Source of the DNA: Virgibacillus_F sp049310925
Lineage (GTDB): Bacteria > Bacillota > Bacilli > Bacillales > Amphibacillaceae
DNA: 64,000 bases
Direction: 5' to 3'
NCBI RefSeq assembly: GCF_049310925.1
Contig: NZ_JBMERP010000001.1
Coordinates: 130,373-194,372, forward strand
The translations under genes and the position numbers were made by a program. Shown piece by piece: positions 27,082-35,817 of this stretch (its first letter is position 1; each line of letters starts with the position of its first letter). The notes under the pieces are model-generated. The model was given only the letters and a program-made list of their open reading frames with translations, did not search any database and was not told the origin of the DNA.

Positions 27082-27558
27082 ATGGCTGTAGAGAAAAGCT
27101 ATTATATGACAGAAGAGGGAAAATCAAAGTTAGAGAAAGAATTGCATCATTTAAAGACTGAACGCAGACAGGAAGTTGTAGAACGAATAAAAGTGGCCCG
27201 CGATTTCGGGGATCTTTCAGAGAACTCGGAGTATGATGCAGCTAAAGAAGATCAAGCATTTGTTGAATCCCGTATATCTCAAGTAGAAAAAATGATTCGC
27301 AACGCTGTTATTATTGAAAACGATAACGATAATCCAGATATTGTATCACTTGGTAAATCTGTGACATTCCAGGAATTACCTAGTGGTGAAGAAGAAACGT
27401 ATACAATTGTTGGTAGTGCAGAAGCTGACCCATTCGAAGGGAAAATTTCAAATGATTCTCCAATGGCGAAAAGTCTGTTAGGGCATCAAAAAGGCACTGA
27501 GGTAACCGTAGTGACACCAGGTGGAGATATACAGGTGAAAATTGTGGGTGTAAATTAG
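27082..27558 (+). CDS. greA: Transcription elongation factor GreA
   Basis: A 158-residue GreA. The N-terminal coiled coil (about 10-75) carries the acidic tip motif DFGDLSENSEYDAAKEDQA near 42, which enters the RNA polymerase secondary channel to stimulate cleavage of backtracked RNA; the C-terminal FKBP-like domain ends GTEVTVVTPGGDIQVKIVGVN split around 145. The start is ATG 27082 behind AAAGGAG (27067-27073). A strong terminator follows. Confidence 0.96.
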   Translation: MAVEKSYYMTEEGKSKLEKELHHLKTERRQEVVERIKVARDFGDLSENSEYDAAKEDQAFVESRISQVEKMIRNAVIIENDNDNPDIVSLGKSVTFQELPSGEEETYTIVGSAEADPFEGKISNDSPMAKSLLGHQKGTEVTVVTPGGDIQVKIVGVN

Positions 27559-27578
27559 AAATAATTACTTTTATTAAC

Positions 27579-27609
27579 AAAGGCGGGATAGAGCTATCTC
27601 GCCTTTTTC
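27579..27609 (+). terminator. Terminator after greA
   Basis: AAGGCGGGATAG and its partner CTATCTCGCCTTTTT form a GC-rich stem with a short loop and a T run about 20 bp after the stop. Confidence 0.9.
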
Positions 27610-27779
27610 ATCGTCTATTTAAAAGTTAATTATAGGGCGATCCAGGTGACGGTGGCGACTTTTTCTACCCCATCATACTTCTTAAGGCTAGTTCATAAGA
27701 TTCATTCTTAATATGACATATTAAATAAAGTTAAAAATATGATATTATAATAGCATGTCTGAAGGAGGATAATTAAACG

Positions 27780-28511
27780 ATGAATGATTTTGATACTAAT
27801 TCAAGGGTAGATAAATTTGAAAAGAGAAGAAAAAATACGAAGTCTATTTCTATATTTTTGGTTTTAGGTGGATTATTAATTATCGTTTTGCTTGGCGTAT
27901 TTATATTTGGCGGAGATGACAAAGAAAAAGCAGAAAGTGGACAACCTTCTACTGAACCAACCAGCGAAGATAATTCAACTGATAATGGACAATCAAATTC
28001 AGAAAAAGAGGAAGCACCTACGGATCAAGAGAATGATGCAGCAGATGATCAGGATAAAGACAATACAACATCAGAAGATACCAGCACAAGTGGGGCCGAA
28101 GACGATCCAGAGAAAAGTGATGAAAAAACAACTGAAGATGGCAGCACGGATAGCAGTGGTATAAATAAAGAATCAGTTGCAGGTTCCGGAGACAATGTTA
28201 AAGAAGCGTACACTGCAGATTGGGAACCTATTGGAACAGAGCAGGAAGGTACTCATACTAAAAACTTTGATGAAGGTACTCAAGATCGAATTGAAATGGA
28301 AAAAGCACTCCGATTGGCCACAGGTCTACAAGATGGAGATATGATAACATGGTGGCTTCATAATGCTGGTGGACAGGAAGTAATAGGTACCGTTTCTAGC
28401 AAGGCACAAGAAGAAACGTATCGTGTTTACCTCACATGGGTAGATAATAAGGGGTGGAAACCAACAAAAGTGGAAATTCTTAAGGTTAACGACAAAAAAA
28501 ATAATTCTTAA
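27780..28511 (+). CDS. YrrS-family (DUF1510) membrane-anchored protein
   Basis: 243 residues: a short cytoplasmic basic N-terminus, one membrane segment at about 25-45 (IFLVLGGLLIIVLLGVFIFG), a long Ser/Thr/Asp/Glu-rich, low-complexity linker (about 48-145), and a folded C-terminal DUF1510 domain (about 150-237, with EMEKALRLATGL and WVDNKGWKPTKVEIL). It is probably an extracytoplasmic cell-envelope protein, and the acidic linker fits a salt-adapted lifestyle. The B. subtilis yrrS gene lies in the same place after greA. Function unknown. AAGGAGGA precedes the ATG. Confidence 0.85.
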   Translation: MNDFDTNSRVDKFEKRRKNTKSISIFLVLGGLLIIVLLGVFIFGGDDKEKAESGQPSTEPTSEDNSTDNGQSNSEKEEAPTDQENDAADDQDKDNTTSEDTSTSGAEDDPEKSDEKTTEDGSTDSSGINKESVAGSGDNVKEAYTADWEPIGTEQEGTHTKNFDEGTQDRIEMEKALRLATGLQDGDMITWWLHNAGGQEVIGTVSSKAQEETYRVYLTWVDNKGWKPTKVEILKVNDKKNNS

Positions 28512-28542
28512 CATCGTATGAAAGATTTTGTGGAGGTATATA

Positions 28543-29232
28543 ATGACTATTGGAATAATTGGTGCAATGGATGAAGAAGTGGAGCTATTAAAAGAGAGCA
28601 TTACAAATAAAAACGAACAAACAGTTGCCAATTGTTTGTTCGTAACAGGGCTTTTGGGCGGTAAAGAAGTAGTCCTACTAAAGTCAGGTATCGGAAAAGT
28701 AAACGCTGCTATGGCAACTACTATTTTGCATGAGCGTTTTCATCCAACCTATATCATTAATACTGGTTCTGCCGGTGGTTTTGCGGAAGAATTAGAAATT
28801 GGTGATATTGTTGTATCTTCCCACGTTACACATCATGATGTAGACGTAACAGCCTTTAATTACGCTTATGGTCAGGTACCCGGTATGCCGGCTATGTTCG
28901 CAGCAGATTCAAAACTGGTCTCAATAGCATTGAATGTAGCCAATTCTCTATCAGTCACGGCTAAAGAAGGTATAATAGCAACTGCGGATACCTTCATGAG
29001 CGATCTTAATCATGTAAAACGAATTAAAGAGATATTTCCAAGTATGATTGCCGCAGAAATGGAAGCTGCAGCAGTTGCACAAGTGAGTTACCAGTACAAT
29101 ACACCTTTTGTGGTTATACGTGCACTTTCAGATATAGCGGGTAAAGAATCATCCGTTTCCTTCGATGCATTTATAGATAAGGCAGCTAAGAATGCTGCAA
29201 CTCTAATTATGAAAATGATTAAGGAACTTTAA
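28543..29232 (+). CDS. mtnN: 5'-methylthioadenosine/S-adenosylhomocysteine nucleosidase
   Basis: A 229-residue nucleosidase that removes adenine from MTA and SAH (methionine recycling, autoinducer-2 precursor). GAMDEEVELL is at residue 6, NTGSAGGF near 75, EMEAAAVAQVSY near 170 with the substrate Glu, and the catalytic Asp in RALSDIAG near 194. The start is ATG 28543 behind TGGAGGT; TTG 28528 precedes that site. In B. subtilis it sits between yrrT and mccA-mccB; those neighbours are missing here. Confidence 0.95.
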   Translation: MTIGIIGAMDEEVELLKESITNKNEQTVANCLFVTGLLGGKEVVLLKSGIGKVNAAMATTILHERFHPTYIINTGSAGGFAEELEIGDIVVSSHVTHHDVDVTAFNYAYGQVPGMPAMFAADSKLVSIALNVANSLSVTAKEGIIATADTFMSDLNHVKRIKEIFPSMIAAEMEAAAVAQVSYQYNTPFVVIRALSDIAGKESSVSFDAFIDKAAKNAATLIMKMIKEL

Positions 29233-29254
29233 CTATTACCATATATTGCTTTAT

Positions 29255-29301
29255 AAAAACCTCTCTCTTTCATGGTACGATTCATGTTGGGGAGGTTTTT
29301 T
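29255..29301 (+). promoter_or_regulatory. Terminator-like hairpin that hides the ribosome binding site of the next gene
   Basis: AAAAACCTCTC (29255-29265) pairs with GGGGAGGTTTTT (29290-29300), followed by one more T. The right arm contains GGGGAGG, the ribosome binding site for the ATG at 29305. So it may end the mtnN transcript, or limit translation of the yrhC-like gene. Confidence 0.65.
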
Positions 29302-29304
29302 ACT

Positions 29305-29547
29305 ATGCATAACAAACAAAAGTATTTAGAAAACAAGCGTAAAGACTATCATTCATTTATTCAGACTTTATTTATTCTTACTATCTATTTTTATATAGGT
29401 TTTGTTATAGATATTTATGAGAGGCCACTAACCAATCACACGGATATTCTTACAGTATTATTATTGTCTTCTTTAACAGTGTTAACATTTTCTATAGTTA
29501 AATATAATCATATCAAACAGCAATTAGAAGAGGATAATCAAGCGTGA
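29305..29547 (+). CDS. YrhC-like small membrane protein
   Basis: An 80-residue protein with two membrane segments (about 20-38 and 49-67) joined by a short loop (DIYERPLTNHTD), and a charged C-terminus. Its size, topology and position near mtnN match YrhC of B. subtilis, whose role is unknown. The start is ATG 29305, using GGGGAGG at 29290-29296; the longer frame from 29272 lacks a site. The stop abuts the stop of sigK on the other strand. Confidence 0.72.
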   Translation: MHNKQKYLENKRKDYHSFIQTLFILTIYFYIGFVIDIYERPLTNHTDILTVLLLSSLTVLTFSIVKYNHIKQQLEEDNQA

Positions 29548-30264
29548 TTATCCTCTGTTTCTTTTAGGATTTTCCTGTTTAAAGTACTCATGAAATACTT
29601 TCATTAATGCTCGTTTTTCGATGCGGGAAACGTAGCTTCTAGATATATTTAGCATCTTGGCAATTTCCCGTTGTGTCATTTCCTGATAATTGTTTAGACC
29701 ATATCGATAGATAATTACTTCTCTTTCTCTTTCGTCTAATATAGAGAAATACTTTTTCATCTTGTCTAATTCCATATGTAATTGAATGTATTCAATTACA
29801 TCCTCTGATTCTGTTTCCAAAATATCGATTAAGCTTATTTCGTTTCCTTCTTTGTCCTGACCGATTGGATCGTGCAAAGAGACGTCTTTTTTGACCTTTT
29901 TCAAAGCTCTTAAGTGCATCAAAATTTCGTTTTCAATACAACGGGCAGCATAGGTGGCTAGTTTTGTTCCCTTGTCTGGTGAGAAACTTTCGATGCCTTT
30001 AATTAATCCTATTGTCCCTATTGAAATTAGATCTTCCATATCTTCTCCTGTGTTTTCAAACTTCTTGACGATGTGAGCAACCAAACGAAGATTGTGTTCG
30101 ATAAGCATATTTCTAGCATGCCCATCGCCGTTTTGCATAGCTTTTATAAACTTCGCTTCTTCATCAGGTGGAAGTGGTTGCGGGAACGCATGATTTTTTA
30201 CATATGAAACGAAAAAGAGCGTTTCTTTTATTAATAATGCAAGAACGCTTAAAATACTCGACAA
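29548..30264 (-). CDS. sigK: RNA polymerase sporulation sigma factor SigK (pro-sigma-K), uninterrupted
   Basis: A 238-residue late mother-cell sigma factor. The hydrophobic pro-sequence (about 1-19) ends LFFVS-YVKNHAFPQPL, the SpoIVFB cleavage region known from B. subtilis. Region 2 (HNLRLVAHIVKKFENTGED, DLISIGTIGLIKGIE) and region 4 (REREVIIYRYGL, TQREIAKMLNISRSYVSRIEKRAL in two parts) are complete. It is not split by a skin element. The start is TTG 30264: AGGAGG (30274-30279) ends 9 nt before it, while GTG 30273 abuts that site. Sigma-K activates coat and mother-cell lysis genes. Confidence 0.93.
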   Translation of the reverse strand: MSSILSVLALLIKETLFFVSYVKNHAFPQPLPPDEEAKFIKAMQNGDGHARNMLIEHNLRLVAHIVKKFENTGEDMEDLISIGTIGLIKGIESFSPDKGTKLATYAARCIENEILMHLRALKKVKKDVSLHDPIGQDKEGNEISLIDILETESEDVIEYIQLHMELDKMKKYFSILDEREREVIIYRYGLNNYQEMTQREIAKMLNISRSYVSRIEKRALMKVFHEYFKQENPKRNRG

Positions 30265-30362
30265 ATCATACACCTCCTGACATTGCCACTAGGCATTGGC
30301 CTATAATTTATCTATATGTCAGAGGGGGGAGTTTAGTGTATGTCCGGATAAAGAAGACAAAT

Positions 30363-30393
30363 AAAAAGTGACTATTGTCTAATAGTCACTTTT
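30363..30393 (-). terminator. Terminator of the mrp operon
   Basis: A perfect 14-bp stem with the loop GTCT: AAAAGTGACTATT on one side and AATAGTCACTTTT on the other. On the minus strand it overlaps the mrpG stop codon and is followed by a T run. Confidence 0.85.
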
Positions 30394-30772
30394 CGTTCAG
30401 GGATTCCTTTATTCTTTTTTGAATAGCTTCTTCATATGCGTCATTTTGGTTAAAGGTTACTGGTTTTACACCATTTCGATGTGCTGCTCTGGAAATCATA
30501 TGAGATGAAACTGGAGCAGTTAACATGGTAAATACAATGGCTAGAAGTAACTTTCCACTAATTATTGATTGGGCTACGTACAGATACAAAAATGATCCTA
30601 TTAGCACCCCAGCTATTCCTAATGTTGCTGCCTTTGTTGCAGCATGCAGACGAGTAAATATATCTGGAAATCTTATTACACCTATCGCACTTGATAAAAG
30701 AAAGAATGTACCAGACAATATTAAAAAACTAATAGCAAAGTTTAAAATAATTTTAATCCAAATTTCTATCAA
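30386..30772 (-). CDS. mrpG: Mrp Na+(K+)/H+ antiporter subunit G
   Basis: A 128-residue subunit with three membrane segments and the family motif IGVIRFPDIFTRLHAATKAATLG near 29-51 (shown in two parts: IGVIRFPDIFTRLHAATKA, ATLG). I use TTG 30772 because AAAAGGGTG is about 8 nt upstream; the frame is open to a TTG at 30790. It overlaps mrpF by 20 nt. Last gene of the operon. The soluble tail (about 95-128) is charged. Confidence 0.85.
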   Translation of the reverse strand: MIEIWIKIILNFAISFLILSGTFFLLSSAIGVIRFPDIFTRLHAATKAATLGIAGVLIGSFLYLYVAQSIISGKLLLAIVFTMLTAPVSSHMISRAAHRNGVKPVTFNQNDAYEEAIQKRIKESLNEK

Positions 30773-31064
30773 TGATAACACCCTTTTCAAGAAATTTTGC
30801 GATTGCCAACGTGCCGATAAACAAAAGAATTCCTATTAACAGTATAACGTCGTTAAAGTTTGTTGAATTTAGTTTAATTGCCATCAGGGCAGCTAATCCC
30901 ATTAAACCCATACCAATCGTATCCAGGGCAACTGCACGGTCTGCATTAGATGGGCCAACAATTATACGATATAAAAGTAACACTAATGAAATAGCAATTC
31001 CAATTATTGAGAGTAACGTTGAATAATAAAGTAAACTTTCAGTTAGATTTAGAAGCTCATTCAT
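30753..31064 (-). CDS. mrpF: Mrp antiporter subunit F
   Basis: 103 residues with three membrane segments and the conserved GPSNADRAVALDTIG near residue 37, the MrpF/MnhF signature. It is related in E. coli-like systems to bile-salt resistance via cholate efflux in some homologues. It overlaps mrpE by 4 nt and mrpG by 20 nt, so translation is coupled. Start ATG 31064. Confidence 0.92.
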   Translation of the reverse strand: MNELLNLTESLLYYSTLLSIIGIAISLVLLLYRIIVGPSNADRAVALDTIGMGLMGLAALMAIKLNSTNFNDVILLIGILLFIGTLAIAKFLEKGVIIDRNLD

Positions 31065-31537
31065 CGTGTAACCTCCATTATCGCTTTTTCAAAAGTATTT
31101 TTGATCTCTGCTATGGCCTCATCAATGTCATCAATGTCCATTGCATGAATATATAGATGTGTGTTGTCTTCCGAGATTGCTACTGTTAATGTTCCGGGTG
31201 TTAATGTAATTAAGTTTGCCAGCAAAGTAATTTCCCAATTACTTTTCAACTGTGTAGGCATTGCAAAGATTGCAGGCTCAAATTCTGGCTTTCGCTTATA
31301 GACTAATTTAATAATGTCTAAGTTAGCTGATATTAATTCCTTGATGAACAAAAGAACTAGCTGTATAGTCTTGAAAAACCGTTTTAGGTAAAATGAATCT
31401 GGAATAAAACGATTTAACACTAACAACAATAGTATCCCAAGCATATAACCACCTATAAAGCTAGCCGTTGTGTATGTCTCTTTTAAGAACATCCACATTA
31501 CTGCAACGATCAAGTTGATTACAATCTGAAATGTCAT
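31061..31537 (-). CDS. mrpE: Mrp antiporter subunit E
   Basis: 158 residues: two or three N-terminal membrane segments and a C-terminal cytoplasmic domain with NLITLTPGTLTVAISEDNTH near 108 and the MDIDD motif, typical of MrpE. In B. subtilis MrpE is needed for full Na+/H+ exchange but less for complex assembly. It starts 8 nt after mrpD. Confidence 0.92.
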   Translation of the reverse strand: MTFQIVINLIVAVMWMFLKETYTTASFIGGYMLGILLLLVLNRFIPDSFYLKRFFKTIQLVLLFIKELISANLDIIKLVYKRKPEFEPAIFAMPTQLKSNWEITLLANLITLTPGTLTVAISEDNTHLYIHAMDIDDIDEAIAEIKNTFEKAIMEVTR

Positions 31538-31545
31538 AAGCTTAT

Positions 31546-33027
31546 TTACTCCTTTAAAACAGCATCAATATATATATCTGGGTCTAGCAGATAAGAAGAA
31601 ATTTCCTGAATCGTAGGATAAACGAACTCAGCACCTACACCTAGAATAACAGAAAATGTAAGCAAAAAGATAATTGGTCCAATTAATCCTTTTGTTGATT
31701 TTAGGTTTGACTCAAACTCTGGATTCTTTTCACCCCAGAATCCTTTGATAAAGATTTTCATTATTGAATACAAAATTAACAAGCTTGACAATAACGCAAT
31801 AATGACTATGGCAATTTCACCATCTGCCAAAGCGCCTTTTAACAATAATAATTTCCCTATAAACCCACTAAATGGAGGAATACCAGCTAGAATAAAAGCA
31901 GCCAGAAATAAAAGCCATCCAAGAACAGGATAGTAATGAATCAGACCGCCCATCTTTCTTAGGTCTGATGTACCAGCTACATATGCGATTGTACCAACCA
32001 GGAGGAACAAGGCACATTTTATGATCATATCGTGAATCAAATAATAGACTGAACCGCTCATTGCGTCCTGATTAAATACACCTATACCCATAATGATAAA
32101 ACCAATAGCGGGAATGATGTTGTAGGCTATTATAAGCTTTACATTATTCGTTGAGAGGGCGCCTAGGATACCAAATATCATTGACAAACCTGCGATCCAA
32201 ATAAATGTTTGGTGTGTTAAATCAAGCTTGTAAACAAATATCAGTGAAAATACACGTAATATCGAGTAAATGCCTACCTTTGTTAATAATGCACCAAATA
32301 AAGCAGAAACGACTGGGTTAGGAACAACATACGATTTTGGCATCCAGTAGAACAACGGAAATAATGCTGCTTTTGTAGCAAATACGAAAAAGAACAAAAT
32401 CCCTATTGTTGTTAAAATTCCTTTTTGATCAACTTCTTGAACACGCTCAGCAATATGCGCCATATTAACCGTTCCAACAACTCCATACAAAAATGCTACA
32501 GCTGTAACAAAAAGTATAGAAGAGAAGAGGTTGATCAATACATACTTTATCGACTCACGAAGTTGCACTTTGCCTCCACCGAGAACTATTAAAGCGTAGG
32601 AGGCCATCAATAACACCTCAAAAAATACAAATAAATTAAAAAGATCTCCCGTTAAAAAAGCCCCTGATACACCTGTAATCAAAAAGAACATAAACGAGTA
32701 AAAGTAATGTTGCTCTTGTTTTAATGTCATAGAATGAGGTGCATAAAAAGCACATGCTGTAAGAATAATATTTGTTGTTAAAACAAGAATTATTGCAAGC
32801 GGATCAGCTACTAAAATTATTCCGTATGGAGCAGGCCATGCTCCAGTCTCCAGTATAATAGTTCCTCTATTAATAACCTGCCAGGTAATATATGACACAA
32901 TTAACAGACTGGAAATGGAAAAAATTTTGGTCCATAATCTCACTAATTCAACTTTTTTTGGAAAGAAAGCAAGAATTATACCAGCTAATAATGGAATGAT
33001 GATTGGTAATACTGCTAAATTACTCAT
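31546..33027 (-). CDS. mrpD: Mrp antiporter subunit D (NuoM/N-like)
   Basis: 493 residues with about 14 membrane segments, a proton-pump-like subunit of the complex I antiporter family. The conserved charged residues lie in FEVLLMASYALIVLGG (TM5 Glu near 138) and in TKAALFPLFYWMPKSY (TM7 Lys near 219), followed by FGALLTKVGIYSILR. Together with MrpA it forms the ion pathway. It overlaps mrpC by 8 nt. Confidence 0.95.
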   Translation of the reverse strand: MSNLAVLPIIIPLLAGIILAFFPKKVELVRLWTKIFSISSLLIVSYITWQVINRGTIILETGAWPAPYGIILVADPLAIILVLTTNIILTACAFYAPHSMTLKQEQHYFYSFMFFLITGVSGAFLTGDLFNLFVFFEVLLMASYALIVLGGGKVQLRESIKYVLINLFSSILFVTAVAFLYGVVGTVNMAHIAERVQEVDQKGILTTIGILFFFVFATKAALFPLFYWMPKSYVVPNPVVSALFGALLTKVGIYSILRVFSLIFVYKLDLTHQTFIWIAGLSMIFGILGALSTNNVKLIIAYNIIPAIGFIIMGIGVFNQDAMSGSVYYLIHDMIIKCALFLLVGTIAYVAGTSDLRKMGGLIHYYPVLGWLLFLAAFILAGIPPFSGFIGKLLLLKGALADGEIAIVIIALLSSLLILYSIMKIFIKGFWGEKNPEFESNLKSTKGLIGPIIFLLTFSVILGVGAEFVYPTIQEISSYLLDPDIYIDAVLKE

Positions 33028-33361
33028 TTTCGCTACTACCCCTTAATTTATCCATGTTATCTGTTTCATTATCATTTGCAGCTCGGTATGCCAAAACCAG
33101 TAGTAGGCTGGTTACGCCAAAGCTGATTACAATTGATGTTAGAATTAAAGCCTGTGGTAATGGATCTGTATAATTGGTAACCCCTTCTTGAAGAATAGGA
33201 GCCTTTCCGTCTTTTAATTTACCCATTGTTAAAATAAATAGATGTGCACCATGTGACAGAAGGGCTGTACCAATAATAATACGTATAAGTTGTTTTTGAA
33301 GGAGGTTGTATATACCTGCAGCAAATAATAGCCCTGCAAGTATACAAATGATAATTTCCAT
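33020..33361 (-). CDS. mrpC: Mrp antiporter subunit C (NuoK-like)
   Basis: 113 residues with three membrane segments and the NuoK-like pattern IIIGTALLSHGAHLFILTMG near 28 and DPLPQALILTSIVISFG near 66. It starts immediately after the mrpA stop, with no room for mrpB, which sits here in the usual mrpABCDEFG order. The hydrophilic tail carries the overlap with mrpD. Confidence 0.94.
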   Translation of the reverse strand: MEIIICILAGLLFAAGIYNLLQKQLIRIIIGTALLSHGAHLFILTMGKLKDGKAPILQEGVTNYTDPLPQALILTSIVISFGVTSLLLVLAYRAANDNETDNMDKLRGSSENE

Positions 33362-35695
33362 TTATTCTGCCTCCTTTTTTCGCTTTATTTTAATGAGGCT
33401 GTAGATTGCAAGGGCTGCGATACCTAATACAGTTATCTCAAATAACGTATCAAGCCCACGCATATCCACCAATATCACATTGACTACGTTATCACCGCCA
33501 CCTAAAGAGTGGGAAGTGTGTATGAAATATTCTGCAATAGAATCAAACCAATCACTACTATGGGCAGAAATTCCGATTAATGTCATCATTGTGCCGAAGC
33601 TTAAAGATATAACTGCATTTAATAGTTTAGACTTTTTAGATTCCTTAGGGACCTGTAACTTCGGTAAGTGGAAAAAGCATAATAGAAACAATGCAACTGT
33701 TATTGTTTCAATAACAAGTTGTGTTAATGCTAAATCCGGAGCTCGATAGATGACAAACAGAATTGCGACTCCATAACCCACTACACCCAGAACAAGTATT
33801 GCAGCAACATTATGTTTTGCAAAAATTGTTCCAATTGCTGCAGCAATCATAACGGCAACTACAGTAAGCTCGATAGTTGTCACATTCAATGTCTCATCAG
33901 GCTCAAAGAAGAAGCCTCCTGTTAAGCCCATAATAATAAAAGTAAATGCCACTGTAGTACTTAATATCAATGCCACATACAGCTTTAGTGAACCATTCAT
34001 ATAAAACCCAGTTACTTTTTGGGAATAAACTTCTAATTTTTCTAAGATTGCATCGTAAGCCCTATTTAGACTTAACTTACCAGGAAAGAAAGAATAAACA
34101 CCAGTCCATCTTTTGCGTGTAAGAACTAATAAGGTGCCTAGACCAACCACGATCAATGACATATAGAATTGCGGTTCCCATCCATGCCAGTAGGCAATAT
34201 GTTTATGTGTTTCTACACCGCTTATAGCCTCAGCAGCATGTGCCAAAAATGTTCCATTGAACAAATTAGGAAATAGTCCGATGATAATGACCAGACTCAC
34301 TAACAGGATAGGAGAGATCAGCATGCCTAGTGGTGCTTCATGCGGTTTCTTTGGCAATTCTTTCTCTTTATGTTTGCCTGCAAAGACGCCAAACAGGAAA
34401 TACATTGAATAAACAAATGTAAAAATACTTCCCAAAACAGCTAGCCAAGGAATGATCATAATAAGCCATTCTGCAAAAGCGCCGACATTTTCATTTAAAT
34501 GAAGACTAGATTTAAAGAAAAGTTCTTTACTATAAAAACCATTTAGAAATGGAAGTGGTACACCGGCCATTGAAAAAGTACCAAATAACGCTAAAGTTGC
34601 TGTTATCGGCATAAAGGTAAGTAATCCGCCTAGTTTACGTATGTCCCTTGTACCAGTTTCATGATCCACGATCCCAGCAACCATAAACAGACTCCCTTTA
34701 AAAGTCGCATGGTTTAAGATATGGAATACAGCAGCGAATACAGCTAGCTTTGTACCAAATCCTAGCATAGCCATAATCATACCCAACTGACTTATAGTTG
34801 AAAAAGCCAGAATAGCCTTTAAATCAGTTTGTCTAACTGCCATATAAGATCCCCAGCATAATGTGACAATACCTGCAATGGTGACAATAATAAAGAACCA
34901 TTCGTAACCTGCAAATATAGGTGAGAACCTAGCTACAAGAAATAATCCGGCTTTAACCATCGTAGCAGAATGGAGATAGGCACTAACAGGGGTAGGTGCT
35001 TCCATTGCATCTGGTAGCCAAATATGAAAAGGAAACTGAGCAGATTTGGTAAATGCCCCCATAAGAATAAACCCAAGAATTAATGGGAGATAAGCGCTAT
35101 TTAGGATAACCTCTTTTTGATCGATCATTGCTTGAATACTCGTGGTATCTGTAATGATTGATAAGAGAATAAATCCACCAAACATACTTAAACCACCTAA
35201 AATAGTGATCAGCATAGACTTTAATGCACCATAGCGCGACCGTTCATTAAAGTGCCAATAGCCAATTAACAAAAAGGAAGATATAGAAGTCAACTCCCAA
35301 AATGTATAGAGAACAAAAACATTGTCTGATAGGACAACTCCAAGCATTCCTGCCATAAACAATATCAAATAGACATAAAAATGTCCTAAACGTTCAGTTT
35401 TATCGAGGTAATAGATCGAGTACAGAACAACTAATGCACCAATGCCGCTTATTAATAAGACAAAAAGCAGACTTAAACCATCCAGGTAAAAATCTAGATT
35501 TATGGACAAAGAAGGTATCCAATAATAGGTTTTTTTGATAGGCGAGAAGTTAGTACCGATAAACTGGATAAAGTAGAGAAAAATTACGAAAGGGACAAAG
35601 AAGACAAATATTCCTGTATGTACCTTATGTTTAACTTTGCTTAAGAATGGAATTAAGCAGGCAATTAGAAGTGGAAGTAAAACTGCGAAAATCAT
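33362..35695 (-). CDS. mrpA: Mrp antiporter subunit A (NuoL-like)
   Basis: 777 residues with about 20 membrane segments. The NuoL-like part has FWELTSISSFLLIGYWHF near 131 and the TM7 Lys in GAFTKSAQFPFHIWLPDAMEA near 218 (written as overlapping motif pieces), then the MbhD/MbhE-like C-terminal part with YRAPDLALTQLVIETITV near 664 and DMRGLDTLFEITVLGIAA near 749. It ends there; the MnhB domain is neither fused nor separate. AAGGAGGAA precedes ATG 35695. With the other subunits it expels Na+ in exchange for protons, for salt and alkali tolerance. Confidence 0.95.
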   Translation of the reverse strand: MIFAVLLPLLIACLIPFLSKVKHKVHTGIFVFFVPFVIFLYFIQFIGTNFSPIKKTYYWIPSLSINLDFYLDGLSLLFVLLISGIGALVVLYSIYYLDKTERLGHFYVYLILFMAGMLGVVLSDNVFVLYTFWELTSISSFLLIGYWHFNERSRYGALKSMLITILGGLSMFGGFILLSIITDTTSIQAMIDQKEVILNSAYLPLILGFILMGAFTKSAQFPFHIWLPDAMEAPTPVSAYLHSATMVKAGLFLVARFSPIFAGYEWFFIIVTIAGIVTLCWGSYMAVRQTDLKAILAFSTISQLGMIMAMLGFGTKLAVFAAVFHILNHATFKGSLFMVAGIVDHETGTRDIRKLGGLLTFMPITATLALFGTFSMAGVPLPFLNGFYSKELFFKSSLHLNENVGAFAEWLIMIIPWLAVLGSIFTFVYSMYFLFGVFAGKHKEKELPKKPHEAPLGMLISPILLVSLVIIIGLFPNLFNGTFLAHAAEAISGVETHKHIAYWHGWEPQFYMSLIVVGLGTLLVLTRKRWTGVYSFFPGKLSLNRAYDAILEKLEVYSQKVTGFYMNGSLKLYVALILSTTVAFTFIIMGLTGGFFFEPDETLNVTTIELTVVAVMIAAAIGTIFAKHNVAAILVLGVVGYGVAILFVIYRAPDLALTQLVIETITVALFLLCFFHLPKLQVPKESKKSKLLNAVISLSFGTMMTLIGISAHSSDWFDSIAEYFIHTSHSLGGGDNVVNVILVDMRGLDTLFEITVLGIAALAIYSLIKIKRKKEAE

Positions 35696-35817
35696 CTAAT
35701 TGGATTCCTCCTTGAATAATATAAAATCATTTTTTAACTTTGATGAGAATTTTTGTAAAAGAATAGTAAAATACACCGTACAGTAAGTATAAACTGTAAT
35801 TAGATTTTATGATAGTG

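Noticed and set aside
29548..30264. Remnant of a skin-like element at sigK
   Set aside because: The coding sequence is continuous through regions 2 to 4, and no recombinase or attachment-like repeat is visible on either side.
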